From positions 1 to 8,535 of the forward strand of contig CALAEU010000272.1 of NCBI GenBank assembly GCA_937891215.1: DNA of 8,535 bases, given 5' to 3'. The DNA is from an uncultured Clostridia bacterium. Lineage in GTDB: Bacteria; Bacillota_A; Clostridia; Oscillospirales; Acutalibacteraceae. Of the stretch, positions 1 to 6,311 are shown piece after piece. The notes below the pieces were generated by a model, which was given only the letters and a program-made list of their open reading frames with translations, searched no databases and was not told where the DNA came from. Position 1 is the stretch's first letter. Each line of letters opens with the position of its first letter. The position numbers and the translations under genes are program-made.

Positions 1-1667
1 GTTGCTATTAACGGTAAAAGTTTTATTCTTCCTTTTTGTTTTTTTAATTCTTTTTCTTGTTCAATAAGAATTAAATAATTCCCTTGTATATCTTTTTCCA
101 ATCTGTGAACTTCTGTGTCACTTTCGTAAGTGCCAAGCCAGGTTTTTTCTAATTTATAGCCCGAAAGAAGTTCACAACGCTCTCTTTCATATTCAGAAAG
201 TGTAACTGTGCCGTATTTATGTTTCGTTGCAATAGCGGCTCTTATCATTGTGTGATCGTCTTTTGTCATTTTAAAGCGTTTTAATAACAAGTAGGCAATT
301 ATAGCGCTTGTTGCAGGAAGTATAGAAACGCATATTCTTATACCCCACAACGCAGTTTCTGTCTGCTCAATGTAAACGCCCTCGTTACCTGTTACAAGTC
401 CGAATGCATTTAAAAGAGTACCAACTAAAAATGTCATAATACCGCCGGTAACCTGTTTTACCATAGTGTTAAAAGTACCAATAACACCCTCACGGCGTCT
501 GCCGGTTATGAGTTCGTCAACATCAGTTAAATCCGGTAAAACATTGTTACTCACAAAGCCTAAACCACTCATACCAAACGGATAAAGCACTGCACCACCT
601 AAAATCATAAGAACAAGTGTAAGTGTTACACTGCCCCCAGGTGTAGCAGGTTTTACAAATAGTGCAATAAGTAAACCTACAATCATAAAAGGAGTAACAA
701 CCGCACCACATTTGCTCTTGCCCTTTTTTATAGTAAGTGCATAGTTAAGCGGGAAAGCAAGTGTTTCAAATACACCTGCAAATGCATTAAATGTGGGGTA
801 ATATTTATAAAGATTTGCAAGATAGGTTATATAATAAACATTGGTAGTTGAGAAAAAGCTACGAGCCATCTGCCAGAAGAAAGACATTGCAAAATAGTCG
901 CGGAATGACTTGTTTCTGAATACCTGAATATACTCATTTATCGCAAATTTAATATCAAGTGGTGGTAATTCTTCATCTAATGAACTTGGTTCTTTACAAG
1001 TTTTGAATGTAGCGAATATTGAACACGCATACACAATTGCAAGTACAATACCTGTCAATAAAAACGGCATTTTTGATTCTTTTGAAAGACCATCTGATGA
1101 ACCGAATATTGCCAAAAAAATCAAAAGAATAATATAAGATGGTACCATACCGACAGAATTAAAAATGTAGCTTACAGATGTATATTGTGTTCTTTTGTTA
1201 TATTCTGGTGCTAATGTAGGTAACATTGCGGTATGCGGAACATCTACCATAGTGTAAGCAGTTTTATAAAGAATGTACGCGAATGCATAGTAACAAACTG
1301 CAATAGTCGGGTGCTCTTTACCGTCAATACCAAAAGAGTTCCAGAGCATTATGTAAGACACAATAAGTGGTGGAATACTTAAAAGTAAATATCTTCTGTG
1401 TCTGCCGTATTTTGAACGGGTACGGTCAGTTATTAAACCCATAATAGGGTCGTTGATACCATCCCAAACAGTCGCAATCATCATAATAAATGTAGCGTAT
1501 TTTAATTCCATTCCAACAACATTTGTTAAGAATATAGTAAAATACATACTTATGATGTAGCCACCGCCACCCATAAAAATGTTGGCAAAGCAATACTGAA
1601 TCATAGGCCATACAGTTTCTTTAAAAGTTCCTTCAATTCCTATTGCTTTTTTAATTCTTTCACTCAT
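1..1667 (-). CDS. GPH-family (MelB-like) cation:solute symporter, 3' end outside window
   Basis: The minus-strand frame is open from ATG 1667 to the left edge: 555 codons without a stop. It is a polytopic inner-membrane transporter of the glycoside-pentoside-hexuronide:cation symporter group (MFS). The hallmark loop is clear: WDGINDPIMG at residues 68-77, then DRTRSKYGRH at 81-90. D69 and D73 align with the two cation-binding aspartates of MelB. DVPHTAMLP (142-150), followed by EYNKRT, is the family's second motif, and TGRRREG (388-394) is the loop before the last helices. The twelfth helix ends near residue 463. A charged tail of at least 90 residues follows, which is longer than usual for a family of about 450-500 residues. 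The start has a purine-rich GAGAG site about 10 bases upstream. It lies 15 bases after the M20 peptidase stop, so the two are probably co-transcribed. Family is certain; substrate (sugar, glucuronide or other conjugate) is unknown. Confidence 0.93.
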   Translation of the reverse strand, partial: MSERIKKAIGIEGTFKETVWPMIQYCFANIFMGGGGYIISMYFTIFLTNVVGMELKYATFIMMIATVWDGINDPIMGLITDRTRSKYGRHRRYLLLSIPPLIVSYIMLWNSFGIDGKEHPTIAVCYYAFAYILYKTAYTMVDVPHTAMLPTLAPEYNKRTQYTSVSYIFNSVGMVPSYIILLIFLAIFGSSDGLSKESKMPFLLTGIVLAIVYACSIFATFKTCKEPSSLDEELPPLDIKFAINEYIQVFRNKSFRDYFAMSFFWQMARSFFSTTNVYYITYLANLYKYYPTFNAFAGVFETLAFPLNYALTIKKGKSKCGAVVTPFMIVGLLIALFVKPATPGGSVTLTLVLMILGGAVLYPFGMSGLGFVSNNVLPDLTDVDELITGRRREGVIGTFNTMVKQVTGGIMTFLVGTLLNAFGLVTGNEGVYIEQTETALWGIRICVSILPATSAIIAYLLLKRFKMTKDDHTMIRAAIATKHKYGTVTLSEYERERCELLSGYKLEKTWLGTYESDTEVHRLEKDIQGNYLILIEQEKELKKQKGRIKLLPLIA

Positions 1668-1682
1668 AATTAAAATTCTCTC

Positions 1683-3116
1683 TTACTTATAATTTTTTAA
1701 ATAATGCTTATAAAATACAACGCAATTTGATATTGCGCTCAATGATATATGCTCATTTTCACTATGTACTGATGCGAACTGCTTATCATTCATTTCTATT
1801 GGTGCAAAACGAATTACACAGTCACATATTTCACATAGATGTCTTGCGTCTGTACCTGCAGGTAAAATATACGGTGCAGGAATAACATCAGGGAAAATAT
1901 CATTTATACATTTTTTTGTAAAGTTAAATGCTTTATGATTTAACTTTGCCGGTTTAAAATACTCGTTATTTTCTGCAGGAACTAATTCTATATCATATTT
2001 TTTTGCTATTTTTTCTATCTTCTTTAAATCTTCTTCTAAATCTTTATCATTTACACATCTTATAAATGCTTTTGAGTGACAATATTTTTCTTCTTTATTC
2101 ATATTTATTTCGTTGAAAGAACAAGTTGTACCAACCATTGACCCTGCCTGTGCATTTAATTTTGGCATAACCCATTTTAAAAGACCACCAAAACACCAAA
2201 GATTTGAAAAAAGAATTGTCATAATAAATGGTGTGTAAGGACAAAGATGTGTAAACATCGCTTTAACTTCGGGGTAAAGTCTTTTTATAAAAATATTTTT
2301 TGTATTTACTTCTGTAATAAATGCAGACATTCTTGCAACTGGTGTGTTACTGTTTGCCGCAAGACCTTTGTGACCGCTACCCTCTTTTGCATAGCAATTA
2401 AGTGTATATCTACCCTTTTCGTGAACTGCCATCATAGCGCAGTTTGTTTTGATACCAGGTAATGGTGGAGAAATAATTGCACCACCTTCATCAAGTACAG
2501 TTTCAAATTCAATATTATTTTTTTTGAAATATTTAAGTGCTTCAGGAATTCCGTCACCACCGATTTCTTCATTGTGAGAAGAACCTAAATAAACATTACA
2601 TTCGGGAATAAAACCCTCGCTTAACAATTCTTCAATTGCCTGGAATTCCGAAAAAAGTGGTGTTTTTGTATCAACTGTTCCTCTACCCCATAAATTACCA
2701 TCAAAAATCTCTCCACAAAAGCCAGGATGACTCCACTCGCCTGTTACCGCTACAACATCGTGATGGCTCATAATCATTATATTTCTGCTTTCGTCTTTGC
2801 CTTTAATTTTATATATCCAGCAATCGTCAGAAAAAGTCTTTTTTTCTGCTTTTTCGTGAACTGTCGGGAATAATTTTTCTACTGTCTCGCGAAGTTTTTT
2901 AAATTCAGTATCGTCATATTTATCACTATGTGAGACAGTTTCGCACCTTATCATTTCGCCAAGTTTTTCGGCATATTCTTTTTGCTCAGCTTCTGTTTTA
3001 TGTTCTTTTCTTCCAGTCAATTTTCGTGCAGTAAATTTCACTCTTAATGCATTAAAAATTAAAACGAAAATAAAAAATGCAAATAAAATAAGTAAACCAA
3101 TAAAATTCTCTTTCAT
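1683..3116 (-). CDS. Membrane-anchored M20 metallopeptidase, PM20D1/carboxypeptidase S-like
   Basis: A 477-residue zinc hydrolase of peptidase family M20 (ArgE/DapE/CPS1 superfamily). Residues 5-22 form one hydrophobic segment with no cleavage site, so it is probably a membrane anchor. Catalytic positions are visible in order: the HxD zinc motif H118/D120, GRGTVDTK (144-151) with bridging D149, NEEIGGDG (182-189) with base E183 and ligand E184, LDEGG (208-212), GTDAR (421-425), and the last zinc ligand H451 in VHSENEHIS. The RFAPI stretch and the NEH after the final histidine are typical of the PM20D1/CPS1 branch. Members of that branch cleave N-acyl amino acids or dipeptides with a free carboxy end. 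The usual DEE is NEE here, and the usual HG is HS. GGTGA sits 5 bases before the ATG. It follows the lipoprotein gene by 29 bases and precedes the symporter by 15. Exact substrate and membrane sidedness are inferred, not shown. Confidence 0.9.
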   Translation of the reverse strand: MKENFIGLLILFAFFIFVLIFNALRVKFTARKLTGRKEHKTEAEQKEYAEKLGEMIRCETVSHSDKYDDTEFKKLRETVEKLFPTVHEKAEKKTFSDDCWIYKIKGKDESRNIMIMSHHDVVAVTGEWSHPGFCGEIFDGNLWGRGTVDTKTPLFSEFQAIEELLSEGFIPECNVYLGSSHNEEIGGDGIPEALKYFKKNNIEFETVLDEGGAIISPPLPGIKTNCAMMAVHEKGRYTLNCYAKEGSGHKGLAANSNTPVARMSAFITEVNTKNIFIKRLYPEVKAMFTHLCPYTPFIMTILFSNLWCFGGLLKWVMPKLNAQAGSMVGTTCSFNEINMNKEEKYCHSKAFIRCVNDKDLEEDLKKIEKIAKKYDIELVPAENNEYFKPAKLNHKAFNFTKKCINDIFPDVIPAPYILPAGTDARHLCEICDCVIRFAPIEMNDKQFASVHSENEHISLSAISNCVVFYKHYLKNYK

Positions 3117-3145
3117 TTTATCACCACTAAAATACTACTCAAAAA

Positions 3146-3718
3146 TTATTTAAATTCAAAAAGACCTAAAATAAAGTTTATATGCTCTTCACTTACCTGT
3201 TCTTTAAATGTAAACTTTATTAAATCGCCATCTTTTTCATAATAGCAATATCTTGTTTTAAACTCACCATACCACGATTCGTCAAAATAATAAATCATAT
3301 TTCCGTTGCCTAAAACGCATTTTTCTAACTGTGTGAATTTTATTACAACACTGGAGTCGACTAAAGATGCATTGTAATCTTCCGTTGCACTTATATCTGA
3401 TATAAATGAAACCGAGAAATTTCTACTTGCATTTTCTCCCCACAGTTCGCTTTGTGGGTGGTTTCCTGAAATAGCATCTGAAACCCAGAAACGAACTTCA
3501 CTCGAATACACTTCATCCTGAGATAAAACCTGATTATCATAAGTAATTTCAAGCGGCTCCTGATTATTGCGTGAAGAAATTGTTACTGTTTCTGTATTTG
3601 CTTCGGTAGTGCTTTCTGTTTCAGTTGGTGAATTGTTTTTATTATCACCACTTGAGCAAGATGAGAAAACACAGACTGATATAATAACAGTTAATAATAA
3701 TGAAAGTAATTTTTTCAT
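3146..3718 (-). CDS. Small surface lipoprotein, function unknown
   Basis: A 190-residue protein with a classic lipoprotein signal: MKKLL, a hydrophobic core, then FSSC with lipidated Cys21. A Ser/Thr/Glu-rich linker follows (about residues 28-50). It is typical of a flexible tether holding a domain off the outer face of the membrane. The remaining ~140 residues are rich in Tyr, Phe and acidic residues and look like a mixed alpha/beta domain with repeated aromatic strands. I do not recognise the family. Start choice: an ATG at 3760 would add 14 residues, but it lies upstream of the predicted transcription start. The ATG at 3718 has a GGGAG site 8 bases before it and places the signal peptide at the N-terminus. 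First gene of the lipoprotein-M20-symporter operon, so it may assist that system outside the cell. This role is inferred from position only. Confidence 0.85.
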   Translation of the reverse strand: MKKLLSLLLTVIISVCVFSSCSSGDNKNNSPTETESTTEANTETVTISSRNNQEPLEITYDNQVLSQDEVYSSEVRFWVSDAISGNHPQSELWGENASRNFSVSFISDISATEDYNASLVDSSVVIKFTQLEKCVLGNGNMIYYFDESWYGEFKTRYCYYEKDGDLIKFTFKEQVSEEHINFILGLFEFK

Positions 3719-3748
3719 AAAATCAACTCCCAGAAATAAATATAATTT

Positions 3749-3777
3749 ATTGTAACACAAACTTATAAAAAAGTGAA
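3749..3777 (-). promoter_or_regulatory. Sigma-A-type promoter of the lipoprotein-M20-GPH operon
   Basis: On the minus strand, -35 TTCACT (3772-3777) and -10 TACAAT (3749-3754) are separated by 17 bases. A TG dinucleotide one base before the -10 makes it an extended -10. The predicted transcription start near 3742 gives a leader of about 24 bases that includes the GGGAG ribosome site at 3727-3731. This supports the 3718 start of the lipoprotein. Confidence 0.65.
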
Positions 3778-3789
3778 TATATATTATAA

Positions 3790-3818
3790 TTGACTTATAC
3801 TAAAAATTTGGATATAAT
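3790..3818 (+). promoter_or_regulatory. Sigma-A-type promoter of the MNT/HEPN module
   Basis: -35 TTGACT (3790-3795), a spacer of exactly 17 bases, and a perfect -10 TATAAT (3813-3818). Transcription should begin near 3825. That is only about 20 bases before the MNT start, with the GAAAGGAG ribosome site (3831-3838) in between. It lies back to back with the lipoprotein promoter; the two -35 boxes are 12 bases apart. No clear operator palindrome is visible. Confidence 0.8.
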
Positions 3819-3845
3819 AAAACCAAATAAGAAAGGAGTGATAGT

Positions 3846-4187
3846 ATGTGCAATAAAAATGAGGCAATTAGCATTTTAAGTGAAGTTTACAACTTGTGCA
3901 ACCCAATTTTCAATAATATGATAAACCAGGCATTTTTGTATGGTTCTTATGCTCGTGGCGACTATCACCCTGAATCGGATGTCGATATTTTACTTGCAGT
4001 CGATATTCCTGCCGAAGAAATTTCAAAACACAGGAATTCTGTGGCAAAAGTAACAAGTGATTTAAGCCTGAAACACGATGTAACAGTATCTGTAACAGTA
4101 AAATCACTTGACCATTTTTTAAGATTTGCAGAAGTACAGCCATTTTATAAAAATGTTATAGAAGAAGGTGTTCGATATGCAAGTTGA
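3846..4187 (+). CDS. MNT-domain nucleotidyltransferase, antitoxin of an MNT/HEPN pair
   Basis: A 113-residue minimal nucleotidyltransferase of the pol-beta fold. The signature is GSYARGD (33-39) followed by SDVDILL (44-50). G33/S34 would bind nucleotide and D45/D47 bind metal, with D78 in HDVTVSV a possible third acidic residue. In known MNT/HEPN (type VII) toxin-antitoxin pairs the MNT protein inactivates the HEPN ribonuclease by adding AMP to a tyrosine near its active site. All visible catalytic residues are kept. GAAAGGAG lies 7 bases before the ATG. The stop overlaps the HEPN start by 11 bases, the usual coupled arrangement. It appears intact although its partner is broken, so it may be a relic, or may act on another HEPN protein in the cell. 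Confidence 0.9.
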   Translation: MCNKNEAISILSEVYNLCNPIFNNMINQAFLYGSYARGDYHPESDVDILLAVDIPAEEISKHRNSVAKVTSDLSLKHDVTVSVTVKSLDHFLRFAEVQPFYKNVIEEGVRYAS

Positions 4188-4528
4188 AGAAAAGAAAGCG
4201 CTTTCTAATGCACGATTTGAACATGCTACAGAATGTCTCAATGCAGCAAAAAGTTTACTCTCTTCATCTAATTACAAAAGCTCTGCTAATCGTTCATATT
4301 ATGCAATATTTCACGCAATGAGAGCAGTACCTGCCTTTGACGGATTGATATGAAACATCATAGTGGAGTGATTTCTGAATTTCACACATTATTTCTGTCC
4401 TTTTTGATATTCGCACAGAAAGTGATTACGATGATTTCTTTGTAATATCGAAAACTGAAGTAGAAGAACAAATTGAAAACGCAGAGTACTTTTTAAAAGA
4501 AATAGATAAGTTCTTGTCAACTAAATAA
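4177..4528 (+). pseudogene. HEPN-domain toxin, frameshifted and internally deleted
   Basis: The ATG at 4177 has GAAGG 8 bases upstream inside the MNT gene. It opens a frame reading through the HEPN helix NRSYYAIFHAMRA, then stops at TGA 4351-4353 after about 58 codons. Shifting by -1 near 4347 continues the family sequence (DMKHHSGVISEF, 4347-4382). A second shift at about 4400 gives the conserved C-terminus LFDIRTESDYDDF and then a ~30-residue helix ending in TAA 4526-4528. Only 17 bases separate the last two blocks, where HEPN proteins usually have some 20 or more residues, so roughly 15 or more codons are missing. The pieces together span about 117 codons, against about 125-135 for the family. 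A proline (CCT) also sits in the otherwise helical AVPAFDG stretch. No slippery heptamer marks either junction, so a programmed frameshift is unlikely. The toxin should be inactive. Confidence 0.87.
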
Positions 4529-4533
4529 AATTT

Positions 4534-4568
4534 CCGCTCAAACAGTGCAAACTGCTTGAGCGGTTTTT
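4534..4568. terminator. Hairpin terminator shared by convergent genes
   Basis: An 8-bp perfect stem CCGCTCAA/TTGAGCGG, one A/C mismatch, a further 4-bp stem CAGT/ACTG and a GCAA loop, followed by TTTTT (4564-4568). On the plus strand this is a textbook rho-independent terminator 5 bases after the HEPN remnant stop. On the minus strand the same hairpin follows immediately after the stop of the XRE gene, preceded by AAAAA and followed by a weaker T-rich tract, so it may end both transcripts. Confidence 0.9.
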
Positions 4569-4957
4569 CATTTTCTCAATAAATATAGACCTATACAAAA
4601 AACACCTAAACCTAACATTATAAAACCCGAATTAACCGGAAGTTCATCCAACACTGCTGTTACAACTACACAGACACCTAAAGCCATTGGAACTGCTCTT
4701 AAAATCAAGTCAATTAAATAGTCCATTTTTCTATTTTTAGTGTTATTTTGAGGGTTTGATTTTATCAATTCTTCTATTGAAATATCGAGAATTTCAGCAA
4801 GTTTAGGAATAGTATTTATATCAGGAAGAGAAACATCTCTTTCCCATTTTGAAACAGCTTTATCTGTAACATTCAATTTTTCAGCCAACTCTTTTTGCGT
4901 AAACCCTTTTTCATGTCTTTTGGAAGAAATTATTTCTCCTGTTGTTTTGTTTGCCAT
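4568..4957 (-). CDS. XRE-family helix-turn-helix regulator with two membrane segments
   Basis: A 129-residue protein. Residues 6-61 are a Cro/CI-type HTH domain: the helix FTQKELAEKLNVT, then the recognition region DKAVSKWERDVSLPD, a very common Firmicutes pattern. A short polar linker (about 66-76) leads to two hydrophobic segments (about 84-105 and 110-127), and the protein ends LLRK. The DNA-binding domain would therefore be tethered to the cytoplasmic face of the membrane. The start at 4957 was chosen over an in-frame ATG at 4996 because AAAGGAG lies 7 bases before it. Moreover, the upstream ATG overlaps the candidate promoter. It is monocistronic and converges on the MNT/HEPN module. Its stop codon shares bases with the terminator T-run. 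Target genes and signal are unknown; autoregulation is plausible. Confidence 0.88.
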   Translation of the reverse strand: MANKTTGEIISSKRHEKGFTQKELAEKLNVTDKAVSKWERDVSLPDINTIPKLAEILDISIEELIKSNPQNNTKNRKMDYLIDLILRAVPMALGVCVVVTAVLDELPVNSGFIMLGLGVFCIGLYLLRK

Positions 4958-4986
4958 ATTAAAACTCCTTTTCTCTATATAAAGGC

Positions 4987-5015
4987 AGAGTAACATAAAT
5001 AAAAAAGAATGTAAA
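4987..5015 (-). promoter_or_regulatory. Candidate promoter of the XRE gene
   Basis: On the minus strand, -35 TTTACA (5010-5015) is 17 bases from a poor -10 TACTCT (4987-4992). The -10 has an upstream TG (TGTTACTCT), making it an extended -10. It would start transcription near 4980 and give a short leader with the AAAGGAG site. The -10 matches consensus at only three of six positions, so this is tentative. Confidence 0.4.
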
Positions 5016-5036
5016 CCGAATGACGGTAGAGTTTAC
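5011..5036. repeat. Inverted repeat between TraX and XRE genes: operator or weak terminator
   Basis: GTAAAC (5011-5016) and GTTTAC (5031-5036) are perfect complements. Inside them ACCG and CGGT pair around a 5-base loop. Read on the minus strand this folds as an 8-bp stem with a 5-base bulge followed by ATTCTTTTTTATTT, which could end the TraX operon transcript. The repeat also overlaps the candidate -35 of the XRE gene, so it could be an operator for autoregulation. The sequence alone does not decide. Confidence 0.4.
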
Positions 5037-5048
5037 TAAACCTGAAGT

Positions 5049-5747
5049 TTATTTATTCAAAACAAGCGAAATAAAATAAATCACAACCAGATGTGCAGGG
5101 TAAAAAATGTAAAACAACGGTTTTATGTTATATTTACCGCGTTTTTGATTGTAAAGCACGAGAATTGGTATCGAAAGAAGTGAAAACCATTGTATACCAC
5201 CGCCAAAACTGTGCGCTAAAAATGCAAGCACACCAGTAGCGTAAACAAGTTTTCGTTCTTTGTCTTTACCATAAAAAACTGCAACGGGTAAAAGCACACC
5301 GAAAATGCCGTAATCTATCTGAAAGCCATATTCTTCTAAAGACAGCGGAAGTACTATTGTCAATGTAAAAACAATTAAAACAGTAAAAAATAAACTAATT
5401 CCGGATATTCTTTCTTTTTTCACTCTGAAATTTTCCAGACCGAATATAAGTGCAATTGACAAAGAAAAGGTAATTAAAACATTCTGATAAAACGAATGCT
5501 CTGCAATTAAATACACAATCTGACAGCCTGTACCTAAAATAAATATAGTAAGAAAATATTTAATTTTATTTTTTGTGTAAAAACACCCTTCTGCAATCAT
5601 ATAGGCAAAAATCGGGAAAGCAAGTCTGCCTATTATCTGTAAAACAGGGTATTGTGGCAGAAGCTCTTTGCCAACATGGTCAAAAAGCATTGACACCATT
5701 GCAATTATTTTTAGTTGGTTATTTGTAAGGCCAAATTTTTTAAGCAT
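5049..5747 (-). CDS. TraX-family integral membrane protein (putative acyltransferase)
   Basis: A 232-residue, strongly hydrophobic protein with about seven to eight membrane segments. The N-terminal signature LKIIAMVSMLFDHVG (12-26), then GRLAFPIFAYMIAEG (40-54) and a C-terminal FYIFYPAHL (212-220), match the TraX family. TraX of the F plasmid is needed for N-acetylation of pilin; in Firmicutes the substrate is not known. D23/H24 and H219 are the conspicuous polar residues inside otherwise hydrophobic regions. The start overlaps the end of the flavin reductase gene: ATGCTTAA contains both the start and the upstream stop (8-base overlap). No strong ribosome site is visible, so translation probably depends on reinitiation from the upstream gene. 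No pilus or conjugation genes are nearby, so a chromosomal, non-conjugative role such as surface polymer acylation is more likely; this is inference. Confidence 0.9.
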   Translation of the reverse strand: MLKKFGLTNNQLKIIAMVSMLFDHVGKELLPQYPVLQIIGRLAFPIFAYMIAEGCFYTKNKIKYFLTIFILGTGCQIVYLIAEHSFYQNVLITFSLSIALIFGLENFRVKKERISGISLFFTVLIVFTLTIVLPLSLEEYGFQIDYGIFGVLLPVAVFYGKDKERKLVYATGVLAFLAHSFGGGIQWFSLLSIPILVLYNQKRGKYNIKPLFYIFYPAHLVVIYFISLVLNK

Positions 5748-6300
5748 TTAATTTTTTACCATCTGAAAAAGCGTTACCAACTTTTTCGCCTAATTTTATA
5801 TATGTGTTATGAATCGGGTCAAATGTAATTGCTTGTACTTTCTGAGGGTCAATTTTTCCATCATCACCCAAAACACTTTCATCAGCAGAAACATTTACAA
5901 TTTCGCCAATACAAATGCCATCTTCATTGAATTTTAATAAATTACACTCAACTGACATAGGTAACTCGTTTATAATTGGTGCATTCACAAATTCAGATTT
6001 TGTTACAGTAAAACCTGCCTTTTCCATTTTGTCAGGCTCTTTGTTACCTGAAGCAATGCCGACATAGTCTGCTTCTACAACATGAAGAGCGTCTGCAATA
6101 TTAACTGTGAAAGCCTTTGTTTCTAAAATATTTTTTGTAGTCTTATGACCTTCTGAAATACAAACCATAACCTGATTTGTGTCGTAAATGCCACCCCAGG
6201 CAGCATTCATACAATTAGGTTTTCCATCTTTGTCATACGCCGCCACAATAAAAACGGGCATTGGGTAAACTGCGTTATCTTTTCCAAAATTCTTTCTCAT
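5740..6300 (-). CDS. Flavin reductase-like FMN-binding split-barrel protein
   Basis: A 186-residue protein of the flavin reductase (split beta-barrel) family. The N-terminal strand PMPVFIVAAYDKDGKPN (14-30) leads to MNAAWGGI (31-38). ISEGHKTTKNILETKAFTVN then matches the family's pattern of strand, conserved H/T-x-N-I loop and TVN strand. ADYVGIASG (79-87) and the GEIVNV strand also fit. Such proteins bind FMN non-covalently and either reduce free flavin with NAD(P)H or act as small flavoproteins. The start at 6300 is preferred to an upstream ATG at 6336, which would lie inside the GH42 gene, because AGGAG sits 8 bases upstream and overlaps the GH42 stop region. Only 11 bases separate it from the GH42 stop and its own stop overlaps TraX, so the three genes form one unit. 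Partner or substrate is unknown. Confidence 0.87.
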   Translation of the reverse strand: MRKNFGKDNAVYPMPVFIVAAYDKDGKPNCMNAAWGGIYDTNQVMVCISEGHKTTKNILETKAFTVNIADALHVVEADYVGIASGNKEPDKMEKAGFTVTKSEFVNAPIINELPMSVECNLLKFNEDGICIGEIVNVSADESVLGDDGKIDPQKVQAITFDPIHNTYIKLGEKVGNAFSDGKKLNA

Positions 6301-6311
6301 ACTAAAAACTC

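Noticed and set aside
1426..1611. A 61-codon minus-strand frame
   Set aside because: It lies inside the GPH symporter gene in another frame; the symporter frame carries the family motifs at the same bases.
2247..2462. A 71-codon plus-strand frame
   Set aside because: Antisense to the M20 peptidase, Cys-rich random-looking protein, no ribosome site or promoter.
3910..4143. A 77-codon minus-strand frame opposite the MNT gene
   Set aside because: Opposite strand of a motif-bearing gene; Leu-rich shadow with no start signals.
4340..4410. Programmed ribosomal frameshifting in the HEPN gene
   Set aside because: No X XXY YYZ slippery heptamer or following structure at the junctions, and codons are missing as well, so true decay (or sequencing error) fits better.
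5049..5747. TraX as a sign of a conjugative element
   Set aside because: No relaxase, coupling protein, pilin or integrase is present; TraX-family proteins are common on Firmicutes chromosomes.
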